A DNA stretch of 64,000 bases from NCBI RefSeq assembly GCF_019578655.1, contig NC_063261.1, forward strand, positions 19,954,216 through 20,018,215, in the 5' to 3' direction. How positions within the stretch are numbered: the first letter of the stretch is position 1; the number at the start of each line of letters is the position of its first letter. Below, piece by piece: positions 1 through 10,700 of the stretch. The position numbers and the translations under genes were made by a program. The notes beneath the pieces were generated by a model. The model did no database searches and was not told where the DNA came from. It saw nothing but the letters and a program-made list of their open reading frames with translations. Source of the DNA: Ricinus communis (lineage: Eukaryota; Streptophyta; Magnoliopsida; Malpighiales; Euphorbiaceae).

Positions 1-1163
1 AAGGTCATGTTGAAAAGCCTCTTGTTGAATGAAATGTTGCTGCTGCTCCTCTGTCAACCTTTGCACTCTAAGCTGCAGCTCTCTAAACTCAATTGGGGAG
101 ATTCTTAAAACAGCTGATGAAAAACCAGAAAGAGCTGAAGTAGACGGTCTGGAGGAAGACTCCGGAATATCAGAAGGTGGGACATCCTGTGTACCATGGG
201 CTCGTGGGGCAGGTCGCTCCTCTCTGAGTGCTGCCAAGAGAGCATTTCTCAGTCTATACTCTGGTCCTAACGGACCTTGCCTACGAGTCACCATCCCCAT
301 ACTAACCATCTGGGGAAGTCCCAATGTCTCCATTACCCCCAACTCTGTCAAATGTGGTATCGCTTCCTCCAAAACTCCTAAGCTCCTAGCCAATCGAGTA
401 ATGTAAGTCCCAAAACAGAAAAATACCTTCTTTGAGTTGTTGCAGAAGGCACTGATCTGTCTGGCCAATAAGTACCCCGTGCATGCCGACAAGATAAACA
501 GTCCGTTTGGGTAACTACACCACTGCTATCTCCTCTGCCAGTGATGGTCCTAGCCAGCAATGCATGCAAGTACCGCAGTCCCTCAGGCAAGTTAGACGCC
601 TTGGACTGGCTGGCATTGTAGTCCTCAGTGTCATCAGAAATCTCGGCCCACATCTGCGGATATGACGCAGCAGGGCTTGTGTATACAATGACTATAAACC
701 TCTCCGGTGCATCCTCCTCACCCACAAGCCTAAGTGTACCCCAAACTGTTGTACACTCATCGTGAAAGTTTGCCTTGCTAATCCAAACTGATCGCATCCG
801 GTTGTTGGAAGTCCCGCGAACCGGCTTTGCGAGAAAAGAAAGTCGGCAAACCCATACCAACTCCCTATATGTTGGTTCAACAATGTCAAAGAAATTTTGA
901 AATGGGGGCGCCTCAAGATATCGCATGATCGCACTGCAAGTCCGGACATCTTGGCGCCTATCCCACGCCTTTCCCAAATCTTTGTGCCTCATCGATTGAT
1001 ATCTCTGCTCAAAGGTAGGCTGCCCTTGGAAAAGCAGGAATCGATGGCGCTGCAGTGGTCTAATCTGGCCTGAACTAGTCGGTGCAGCGCCTAACGATCG
1101 AGAGGAAGAGGAATCATCGGTCCGCCTCCTCTTGTAAACTCCTGATCCTCGTCTGGTGGACAT
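1..1163 (-). pseudogene. Retrotransposon 'ORF1-like' protein, frameshifted and cut by the edge
   Basis: The frame opens at 1163 (MSTRRGSG...) with a basic, serine-rich start. Its middle resembles the plant retrotransposon ORF1/'putative plant transposon protein' family: an aromatic-rich FQNFFDIVEPTYRELVW stretch at about residues 90-106. That frame stops at 378. Homology-like coding continues in another frame from about 420 to base 1 without a stop (ITRLARSLGV..., then a Q/E-rich coiled coil). This points to a one-base frameshift near 415-425, next to an A/T run. The protein therefore appears broken, and its end lies beyond the window. Confidence 0.6.
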
Positions 1164-1645
1164 GGTACCTGAAAATGAAACTTTTAGTACTAAGGATCAA
1201 TAAAATTTTTGGCAGCATAATGGCATAAAATGGACAAACTACATGATTTAACTCGATAAATTTAAACTGCTCAATGTCCTGCAAAGTAAATTTAATCCAC
1301 AACACTGTCAACCAATGCTAACCAATTAAATTTGCAATTCATCCATATGAAGTTTACTTCGCCATAATCCATCACAAAGCAAACCAACATGGTAATATAA
1401 AACAGACATAAACAGAGTCGACTATTTATAACAGAGCCTATTGTTTAGCGACCGAAAAATAAGAAATTAATCACAATCATAAATATGGTAGAAAAGAAAA
1501 ACGGAAAATATGAGCCAGTTAAGTATATAAACTATATTAAAGCAAATAAAAGAAAATTAAACATAAACACGAATGTAAATGCATGTACCAAATAATAAAA
1601 TAAGGTAAAAATAACTAAATAATAATAAAATAAAAAAAATATAAT

Positions 1646-1767
1646 AAAAAATTAAAAAAATTAAAAAAATTAAAAAAAACAAAAATTAAAACACAACAAA
1701 AATATAAAAAATTAAAAAAATTAAAAAAATTAAAAAAAAACAAAAATTAAAACACAACAAAAATATA
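1646..1767. repeat. Two tandem copies of a 60/61-bp A-rich unit
   Basis: The block of ATTAAAAAAATTAAAAAAATT followed by CAAAAATTAAAACACAACAA is present twice, at about 1646-1706 and 1707-1767. The copies differ essentially by one A. It lies in the AT-rich spacer of the retrotransposon. Confidence 0.8.
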
Positions 1768-1929
1768 AATTCGAATTAATATCAAAATAAAAAAAAAATA
1801 AAAAAAAATGAAGTTCGAGGAAACTTACTTGATAAATGCAATATCCAAAGCCTTCGAAATAAAAAATAAGAAGTGAGAGAGTAAGAGATGGGAGAGAGCA
1901 AAATTTTTTTTGAATGAAGTGGTATATAT

Positions 1930-2220
1930 AGGCAAGTGTGCGGAACACGCCCGTGTTTGTCAACATCGGTCGTGTTCGTGGACACGGTCCGGATATCGGG
2001 CCGTGTTATTTGAATTCGAACGTGCTGACTTACCTTCCGAGAAAACGCCCGTGTGTAAGGACACGGTATTGAACACGGGGACGTGTTTGGGACACGGTCT
2101 GGCATAAATGACCGTGTTATATACTGTGAACGTGTTCATCTTATATTGATTTCCTTCAATTAGAACACGGGAAGTGTTAGTGGACACGGTCGTGAACACG
2201 CCCGTGTGGGTCTCCAGAAA
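1930..2220. repeat. CACG/CGTG-rich short-repeat block inside the retrotransposon
   Basis: Close to twenty ACACGG, CCGTGT, ACGTGT or related words occur in about 290 bases, on both strands and often as close inverted pairs such as GGACACGG...CCGTGTT. The same kind of word occurs in the LTR at 4810-5040. No ORF here looks real. Confidence 0.7.
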
Positions 2221-2445
2221 ATGTAAACGTTGTGATTCTCGGCATTTTCTCACTCTTTCTCACTTGCAAAACCAATAAGTCCTCAACTCATACACTCAAC
2301 ATAAATAAAACTTAACAAAAACCAACTATAAAACCTAATCAACTAAGTTCACATTGCAAGAGTAAAGTATTGAAATTAGAAAATAGAATTTGGGGTGCCT
2401 CCCAAAAGCGCTTCTTTTTGAGGTGATGAGTCTTCTTAGCTGGAC

Positions 2446-3609
2446 TCATGGTGAAAAGCAAACGATGGGGATTGGCGACCATCCATCCTTCTTCCAAGCA
2501 AATGGCTTTAAATATCCGCTTAAAGGGATAATCGTCGACTTCCTCTTCCCGACTATCAAGCAAGCTGCCAGTATGATGGGCAAAACTCGCTCCTCGTATA
2601 ATTGAACGTAGTCATGATGCTGCAGGGGCTCTTCCAATTTGAAAGCTGGAGTTTCACCAATTTGAAGGATCGACGGGTTGGCAACGTTGATGGTTTTCTC
2701 TAGTCCTCGGCTTGGTTCACTTGCTAGAAGAAACTCGAGCTCCTCCAAGACTTCCTCATTGGATAACTCGTGCTCATCTTCCATTATCGAAGGGACTTGT
2801 GAAGAATCCACCAAAAATTCCTCTATCTGCAACTCGGCATCATCAACTGTACGTTTCTGTTGGTAGTCTTTCAGAGGGATCATGTTTTCCTTTTCCTTTT
2901 CTAGTTCCATCTCCATGTTCAAGAAATCATCCTGCACATAAGCATCATCGTCAAACATAATAGATAAACCAGAAAAATTCTCACCTGAACGCAAAGTGAC
3001 GGCGCTCAAGTGTTCCTCGGATTCAGTAGCGTTTGATGGAGTTCCCAATTGCTCTTCAGCTAGTAACTTAAAGATTAAGCCAACTTGATGCTCTATGTTG
3101 TTAATCGAGGCTTGTTGATCTTCAAGCATCCTCTCTGTTTGTTGGAATCTATCATCAAGACTTGTAATGAACCTCATCATCAGCTCTTCCGATACTAACT
3201 CTTCATCTTGAGTTGACGGTGCAAGTTTAGGCTGCTGATGTGGTTGCTGAGATTCTGGTGGTTCTGGGCCAGCTAAGCTCCATCCATAGGGTGAATGAGT
3301 GCTCAACTCTTGATTATAGGTGCTTCTATACGAGTCATTTGGCCAACTTCCCGTATAATTCACCTGTTCACAATTATAAGAACAATGAGCAACATCACTA
3401 TACAATGGACAATCATTACACATATGTAAACCACAACAAAACTCACAAAAGACTTGAGATGAAAGGATAGGAGAAGAGAGTTGATAGGTAACCCGGCAAA
3501 ATGATTCCACTCGTGCATCTAAAGATGCACGGGCATCCCAATTTTTAGCACTCTCTTGGTTCCTAATCCCATTTTCCAATGCCTCATACAAAGAGTTTGA
3601 GTTTAGCAT
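2446..3609 (-). CDS. Gag-like ORF of the retrotransposon
   Basis: An open frame of 387 codons starts about 170 bases after the primer binding site. It contains a Cys/His cluster near residues 54-75 (CEFCCGLHMCNDC), a predicted coiled-coil-like stretch around residues 150-185, and an A-V-T-L-R-S-G motif at about residue 205 that is typical of the region between gag and protease in Athila/Tat polyproteins. It is much shorter than a full gag-pol, and no protease or polymerase follows in frame, so it is probably a truncated or non-autonomous gag. The start codon is the first ATG in the frame. There is no link to the host genes. Confidence 0.6.
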   Translation of the reverse strand: MLNSNSLYEALENGIRNQESAKNWDARASLDARVESFCRVTYQLSSPILSSQVFCEFCCGLHMCNDCPLYSDVAHCSYNCEQVNYTGSWPNDSYRSTYNQELSTHSPYGWSLAGPEPPESQQPHQQPKLAPSTQDEELVSEELMMRFITSLDDRFQQTERMLEDQQASINNIEHQVGLIFKLLAEEQLGTPSNATESEEHLSAVTLRSGENFSGLSIMFDDDAYVQDDFLNMEMELEKEKENMIPLKDYQQKRTVDDAELQIEEFLVDSSQVPSIMEDEHELSNEEVLEELEFLLASEPSRGLEKTINVANPSILQIGETPAFKLEEPLQHHDYVQLYEERVLPIILAACLIVGKRKSTIIPLSGYLKPFAWKKDGWSPIPIVCFSP

Positions 3610-3778
3610 TGAACCTCCTTATCATTCACTATCTGAATCATTAACTTAAACTAAATAAATATGTACAAATAAAATAAAATAATTGAACAAATAAAAATAA
3701 AGATCATAAAATAATAAGAAATAAAAAAAATTGGCTAAATTAACAAATAGCAAATTTCACTCTAGTTTTCAAACAGAT

Positions 3779-3796
3779 TCCCCGGCAATGGCGCCA
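3779..3796 (-). other. Primer binding site (tRNA-Asp type)
   Basis: The coding strand reads TGGCGCCATTGCCGGGGA, one base different from the TGGCGCCGTTGCCGGGGA site common in plant Athila/Tat elements, which is complementary to the 3' end of tRNA-Asp. It lies just inside the LTR, as required for minus-strand priming. Confidence 0.8.
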
Positions 3797-3802
3797 AAAA
3801 CT

Positions 3803-5249
3803 TGATAGGCTAAATCCGTGTTAGCTACAATCTAAGGCAGTATACCTATCGATGCAGTCTAGCACTAATGGCGAGTATCAAGGTCGTATTCCTCGGGAAA
3901 GCGAAAGCCCATAGTTACTTCTTTGTTCTTTGTTATATTAACCTAAAATGGATGATGAATAACTTCTAAACTAGCTATTAACTACGAACTAAATTCTAAG
4001 GGAGATGCAGGAGTAATTGATAAGTGAAATAATCAAGACAAGAAGACAAATCCAAAGGGAATCTAAACTAGTTGGCAACCAAACAAAAGATAAAGGATCG
4101 GTGAGTCTAATTATGCTACCCGTGGATGAATTCTTGACCGAATTCAGTTTCTCTCTCGAGATAACCGAATTCCTAAATCTAATAACCTAAAGTTGGAATC
4201 TCTTCCTAACGATTGATTCTTAGATTAGCATTAAGCTTTAATCCGCCTCTATTAAGCTTTGTTAATTCTTAATCCGGCTAGTTAATTATCCTTATCTCTA
4301 AGTGATTATTAACCAGTTCTTGTTATTCAAAAATCCAATTGCCAAACGGATTTCTCAATCTCATAAAGCAATCCAAACATCACAATTCATAACGTCTCAT
4401 GAATAATGCATTATTTCATTAATATTGAAAACAAGAAGAATACAAAACCAACTCACACAATCCAAAAATATAATATCAAGCCAACATAGTAAAGAAATCC
4501 CAATGGATTAAATCAGTCTAGCTAAACATGTTCATGTTTAAAACAATTTAGGAAATCAATCACAATGAAAGAATAATGAAAATAAAACATGTACACCCTT
4601 TTCTCTCGAATTGGATGAACAGCTCCAAATCTGGATGTACACTTTGATTAATCTCCCAGACTGCCTCTTGAGTTGTTCCATTCTGTTTTGCACTCGGAAT
4701 CTTGCAATTCCGGGATTCTGACTTACTGCAACTCTCTCTTGCACTCCATATTGTGCAGAAAAACGAACCAACCCCCCCGCTCAATGTCACTCTTTTCATA
4801 TATATATAACTCAGCACGACCGTGTTCCAGGCCATGCTGAAAATGTGGATCTAGTCGAGTCGGGTTCACCACGGGCGTGCTGCTCCCCGTGTTGGCCAAA
4901 GACGGCCGTCAGGTCAAGGTCGTGATGGCTACGGAAACCGTGCCCAAATGCACATTTCAAGAATCGGGCTTAATGGTTGAGCACGGCCCGAGTCCATGCC
5001 GGGTAGCACGGGCCGTGCTCAAGGCCGTGCTCAATGTGTGCAACGCGGGCTCTTGTCCGATCTTGATGAATTCTCGTCCATTTCTGCACATATTGATCTA
5101 TAATTGCTTAAATACCGATGTCGGTCCTATAAATGTTCCTGAAATGAAAAAGAACACAAAATACGGGTGATCTGGGAATAAAAGCACAATAATTGCTAAG
5201 AATATATGCAATAATATGCAAGCAAATATGTATAAAATTATGCTCATCA
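3803..5249 (-). repeat. 5' LTR, 1447 bp
   Basis: The plus strand starts TGATAGGC at 3803 and ends GCTCATCA at 5249. On the coding strand this gives TGATGAGC...GCCTATCA, the TG...CA ends expected of an LTR. It abuts the primer binding site with a spacing of about six bases, which fixes the inner edge. The part at 4805-5045 is unusually GC-rich and packed with CACG/CGTG words (GGCCGTGCTC-like). The partner LTR is outside the window, so the outer boundary is inferred from the TG/CA rule. Confidence 0.75.
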
Positions 5250-5417
5250 GTCATACGTACACATATAAATTAATTGGAAATTAATTTATTTTCAATGGAA
5301 GTTTGATATCCTCTGAATATAAATATAGGGTTTGATGATTCTCTTATATTTGCTTCTTAATTGATTTGAAAAATAATAATAATAGGATTTCAAATTCATT
5401 TTCTTTGTTCTTTTTAG

Positions 5418-5719
5418 GAATAGGTGCTACTAGTTCTGCAGGATGGATAGACAAGAAATTAACACTTTCCCAAAGGACAAAGGACCTTGAAAGAAGAGTG
5501 GAGTTGGAATTTTTTGACAGGAATATACTTGTCTTTGACTTGGATGATTTGCTAAGGTCATCGGTAAAAGTGTTAGGGAAGGGGAAACTTGGCATTACCT
5601 ACAAATCAAACCTGGAATCCAATGTCGTCGTTGCTGTTAAAAGAGTCAAGAATATGAATTACTTGAGCAAGAAAGAATTTGTCCAGTAGATGCAGCTGTT
5701 GGGAAAACTAAGGCATGAA
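5418..5719 (+). pseudogene. Receptor-like kinase fragment (LRR-RLK kinase N-lobe), nonsense-mutated
   Basis: An exon-like stretch follows a polypyrimidine tract and AG at 5416-5417. It encodes the juxtamembrane and start of the kinase domain typical of LRR-type 'probably inactive' receptor kinases: LVFDLDDLLRSSVKVLGKGKLGITYKS, with the glycine loop, then VVVAVKRVK with the VAxK lysine, then KKEFVQ. A TAG at 5687-5689 follows the Q. The frame then still reads MQLLGKLRHE before similarity ends at about 5719. The extracellular LRRs, transmembrane part and rest of the kinase are missing. The stop looks like a CAG-to-TAG change. The retrotransposon LTR ends only about 170 bp upstream. Confidence 0.75.
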
Positions 5720-7620
5720 GAGAGTGGAATAGAATTAGAGTTGATTTAGGGGAAATTAGGGAAATAATTCGGGAATTGGGATTTAATTTGGAGATTTTGC
5801 TAACTCAAATTCATTAATTGATGTGGCACACGCTGAAGGGGCAAAACTACCGGAATATACCTACTTAGCATGCCACGTCACCACCGGTTGTCGAAAATTG
5901 GACATTTGAACTGAATTGATATACTTTTACGTACGTTTGGTACCAAATTGACTCAAATTAAAGTCTTGGTATCAAATTGATATATAGTGCCAAGGATTGG
6001 TACCAGCTAGGCAAATTACCCCACTTGTATAACTAGGCAACACATATTAGAATTCGCCTATGATTAAGATCTCCATTAAAATTGAAGCATCTTTTATCAG
6101 TATCAAGCTGTTCGTAGGAATGATGCTGAGTGCCAAGTTTGGGATGAGAAAGGTAACATAAACATCTCTCAAATTTTTGTTTATTACGATGTACAAATTA
6201 TAAACTCAATCCAATTTGAAGATGTTGATAATTGAACGTGAGTATTTTCTCCACTCTTTGGTGCAAAACATGGCCCAAAATTTCATGCTATAAGCTTCTT
6301 CTCGTACCTTTCCATTGATTTCAATGAAGTTTATAATTATTTAATCTTTTAATACTTTAGAATTAATCATACTTCAACTTAGTTGTAAATTAATAATCGT
6401 ACCGCTTTTGAGTCATATTAATGGATTTGAGTTCAAATTATTTCTTTAGGGAGGGCTAATTTAGCATAACCATTTAAAACAACTGTAATCATATATAAAT
6501 ATACTATTTTGAAAAATTATATTTATAAAAAATAATAATTGTTCGATAGATATATTTTAATAAGTGTTTTTATATATATTTTTACGAGGGATACATTTCT
6601 TTACAAAAAATTTTAATTTTTCAAAATATAATGATGAGACAATATGGACCGTTGGGTTGCAAAACGGAAGAGTATTATGATAACTTCAATTTTCAGATTG
6701 GAGGGAAAGGCCAATTGGGTGTAATAAGAATGGCCTCAAGTCACTTGGATTATATTTCAATCCCTCCACTAAGAATTGACAAGTGGCAGCAGACAGACAA
6801 TTAGCATGGAGAAATCAGAAATTTGAGTGCCACCTTGCTGTGATTTGGTTATCTAATTAAGTTGTTATTGCATTTTAGCCACATCTTTTCTTTTTGTTTA
6901 TTGTTAGATGTTGGCTCTTATTTAATAATAAGATTATAGTTTTCGAATTTTAATTTTTTTTTATAAAATTACTATAAAGACTTAAATTTGTATTTGTAAG
7001 AAAGGGTTAATATGTATTTCTAATATTTCGAAAAAACTTGTAAGTACGTAAATTTTCATCTGATAATTGTATAAGCAAACAAAGGCCGAATTCCAATTGA
7101 ACACATCAAATTAAGGGAGATATAATAATTAATTTGAAATCAAAACTATTTAATTCGATTTTCAAATATTAAGAATCCATTTGTAATTTGAAAAAAATAA
7201 AAGAATAAAAGTGTTGAATACAATGAAAACTGAATGGGGAAATGGTAATTAGCACTTAAAATATCATCCCTAATTTATATTGGAGGCCCAGGCCATCCCA
7301 ATTGGGCTTTTGATGGGTAATTAGGTGGAGCTGGACTCTGATGAAATCTCACTCAAAGCCTGCCTCACGATCAAATCAAAACATACTTGCCGCCTTTGAT
7401 TTTAGGCAGGAGATCGCCGACTCATCAATACGACGACGTTTCATACTAAGCAACAAAAGGACTATATGTAGCCCTTCATAACTAGCACGCGCAGTAAGGC
7501 TCTGCGTCCATTTTTCCAAAAAACAAAAAAAAAAGAAAAACCCAAAACTTTTATCGATCGTATTGTATCTTATGGTATCTTAAATCGTAGCAAAACATTT
7601 CACAGCATTGCATCATTTTA
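5720..7620. other. Intergenic region between kinase fragment and BRR2
   Basis: No gene is supported here. At 5820-6025 there is dispersed-repeat-like text (TTGGTACCAAATTGACTCAAATTAAAG and a near copy). At 6101-6152 there is a 52-base exon-like piece bounded by CAG and GTAAC. From 6480 to 7260 the DNA is AT-rich. The BRR2 promoter and 5' UTR should lie in about 7300-7620; a CT/A-rich leader begins near 7480. Confidence 0.5.
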
Positions 7621-7625
7621 CTTGG

Positions 7626-7762
7626 GTGAGTTATTCTGCCTTGTCATTGAACTTAGGGTTTGTTGAGTTTTGGTGTACTGTTTTAGGGTTTTGAGTGCTT
7701 AAAACCCTAAAAGTTTTTATTGAACTAAGGATTTGTTGTGATTTCTATATTTGAGATTTTAG
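7626..7762 (+). other. Probable 5'-UTR intron of BRR2
   Basis: GTGAGT at 7626 and a T-rich tract ending TTTTAG at 7762 frame a 137-base T-rich segment just before the BRR2 start codon. Plant housekeeping genes often carry such leader introns. Only the splice signals support it. Confidence 0.5.
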
Positions 7763-7780
7763 GTTTTCTGAGTGCCGTTA

Positions 7781-10700
7781 ATGGCGCATCTAGGCGGTGG
7801 TGCTGAGGCGCATGCCCGTTTTAAACAGTACGAGTATAGAGCTAATTCTAGTCTAGTGCTAACCACTGACTCACGCCCACGTGACACGCATGAGCCCACC
7901 GGTGAACCTGAGTCCCTCTGGGGAAAAATTGATCCCAAAAGCTTCGGTGACCGTGCTTTTAGAGGGAAGCCTCCTGAATTGGAGGAGAAACTTAAGAAAT
8001 CTAAGAAGAAGAAAGAGAGGGACCCGCATGCGGAGCCTGTACCTAAGCGTCAAGCGAAAAGACGTCGCCTTAGGGAAGAGAGTGTGCTTACTTCTACTGA
8101 AGAAGGTGTTTATCAGCCCAAAACTAAGGAGACTAGAGCGGCTTATGAGGCAATGTTGAGTGTTATTCAGCAGCAATTGGGTGGTCAGCCTCTTAATATT
8201 GTCAGTGCAGCTGCGGATGAGATTTTGGCGGTTTTGAAGAATGAGAGCGTTAAGACTAATGATAAGAAGAAGGAAATTGAGAAGTTGTTGAATCCTGTTC
8301 CAAATCATGTTTTCGATCAGCTTGTTTCAATTGGTAGGCTTATTACTGATTTTCAAGATGTGAGTGCGGGTGGTGATGCTGCAGGGAATGCTGTGGGTAA
8401 TGGTGATGGTGATGACGCCCTTGATGATGATGTGGGTGTGGCTGTTGAGTTTGAGGAAGATAACGAGGATGATGAAGATGAGAGTGATTTGGATATGGTG
8501 CCTGATGATGAAGATGATGAGGAGGAGGATGTGGCAGAACAGAATGGTTCTGGGGCTGGTGGTATGCAAATGGGTGGTATTGATGATGAAGAAATGCAGG
8601 AGGCGAATGTAGGGTTGAGCCTCAATGTGCAGGATATTGATGCTTATTGGCTTCAAAGGAAGATATCACAAGCTTTTGAGCAGAAGATGGATCCACAACA
8701 GTGCCAGAAACTTGCAGAGGAGGTCCTTAAAATACTTGCCGAGGGAGGAGAGGACAGGGAAGTTGAGAACAAGTTACTCTTGCATCTCTCTTATGAGATG
8801 TTCAACCTTGTTAGGATTCTTATGCGTAACAGGCTGAAGATAGTATGGTGTACTCGTTTGGCAAGGGCTAAAGACCAGCAAGAGAGGAAGCAGATTGAGG
8901 AAGAAATGATGAGTTCTGGTCCAGATTTAGTAGCAATTCTGGAGCAGTTGCATGCTACAAGGGCAACTGCAAAAGAGAGGCAAAAAAACTTGGAGAAGAG
9001 TATAAGAGAAGAGGCTCGCCGGCTCAAGGACGAGAGTGGTGGGGACTATGATAGAGATAGGAGGGGGCTTGTGGATAGAGATGCAGAAAGTGGCTGGGTG
9101 AAAGGCCAGCCCCAGTTGCTTGATCTAGAAAGCATTGCTTTTGAGCAAGGGGGTCATTTGATGGCAACCAAGAAATGTGATCTTCCAGTTGGTTCCTACA
9201 GGCATACAAGCAAAGGTTATGAGGAAGTTCATGTGCCAGCCTTGAAGCCTAGACCTATAGCATCTGATGAGAAGCTTGTCAAGATATCCGACATGCCAGG
9301 TTGGGCACAACCTGCTTTCAAAGGGATGCAGCAGTTGAATAGAGTACAGAGTAGAGTTTATGAAACTGCGCTTTTTAAGGCAGATAATGTTCTCCTGTGT
9401 GCCCCCACTGGAGCAGGAAAAACTAATGTTGCAGTACTCACCATACTTCAGCAACTTGGATTGAAGATGAATAAAGAAGACGGTTCATTCAACCATAGCG
9501 ACTATAAGATAGTCTATGTGGCACCTATGAAAGCTCTTGTTGCTGAAGTTGTTGGTAATTTGTCCAATCGTCTGCAGGAGTATGGTGTGAAGGTTAGGGA
9601 GCTGAGTGGAGACCAGTCATTGACTCGCCAACAAATTGAAGAAACTCAAATAATTGTGACTACTCCTGAGAAGTGGGATATTATTACTCGGAAGTCTGGG
9701 GATCGCACTTACACTCAGCTTGTGAAACTACTTATTATTGATGAGATTCATCTTCTCCATGATAATAGAGGACCTGTCCTTGAGAGTATTGTTGCTAGAA
9801 CTGTTAGACAAATTGAAACTACTAAAGAACATATCCGCCTAGTGGGATTATCTGCAACGCTCCCTAATTATGAAGATGTGGCATTGTTTTTAAGAGTTGA
9901 CCTTAAAAAAGGACTCTTCCATTTTGACAATAGTTACAGACCTGTCCCTCTCTCTCAACAGTATATTGGCATCACTGTGAAGAAGCCACTGCAGAGGTTT
10001 CAGTTGATGAATGATATCTGTTATGAAAAGGTGATGGCAGTTGCTGGAAAGCATCAAGTTCTTATTTTTGTCCACTCAAGAAAGGAAACGGCAAAGACAG
10101 CTAGAGCAATACGGGATTCTGCACTTGCTAATGATACTCTGGGCAGATTCTTGAAAGAGGACAGTGCTAGCCGTGAGATCCTTCAAAGTCATACAGATAT
10201 GGTAAAAAGCAATGACCTGAAAGATCTTCTGCCCTATGGTTTTGCAATTCATCATGCTGGCATGACAAGGGCTGACCGTCAACTTGTTGAGGATCTGTTT
10301 GCAGATGGACATGTACAAGTGTTGGTTTCTACTGCAACTCTTGCTTGGGGTGTCAATTTGCCTGCTCATACTGTGATTATTAAAGGGACTCAGATATACA
10401 ATCCAGAAAAAGGAGCATGGACTGAATTAAGTCCGTTGGATGTTATGCAGATGCTGGGTCGTGCAGGAAGACCCCAGTATGATTCATATGGGGAAGGAAT
10501 TATCATTACTGGCCATACTGAACTTCAATACTATCTGTCTTTAATGAATCAACAACTTCCCATTGAAAGTCAGTTTGTGTCCAAACTGGCTGATCAATTG
10601 AATGCCGAAATTGTTCTTGGAACTGTACAAAATGCTAGAGAAGCTTGCAACTGGCTTGGCTACACTTACTTGTATATTCGTATGCTGCGAAACCCAACAC

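Larger units (their letters stand above)
1..5249 (-). mobile_element. Athila/Tat-like LTR retrotransposon, 5' portion (cut by left window edge)
   Basis: The element reads right to left. In its own orientation it has a 5' LTR (5249 to 3803), a primer binding site resembling the tRNA-Asp-type site of Athila elements (3796 to 3779), a gag-like ORF (3609 to 2446), an AT-rich and CACG-rich spacer (about 2340 to 1170), and an ORF related to Athila-type 'retrotransposon ORF1' proteins (1163 to the edge). No protease, reverse transcriptase, integrase or 3' LTR lies in the window, so it may continue to the left or be a non-autonomous derivative. The target-site duplication cannot be tested because only one end is visible. 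The base flanking the LTR at the right is 5250. Assignment to Athila/Tat rests on the primer site and ORF style, not on RT phylogeny. Confidence 0.8.

Noticed and set aside
7772..7780. Earlier start for BRR2 at 7772
   Set aside because: The codon there is GTG; the first ATG, giving the conserved MAHLGGG start, is at 7781.
8327..8656. Ser- or Ile-rich minus-strand frames inside BRR2
   Set aside because: Antisense of the acidic GAT/GAG run; no independent evidence.
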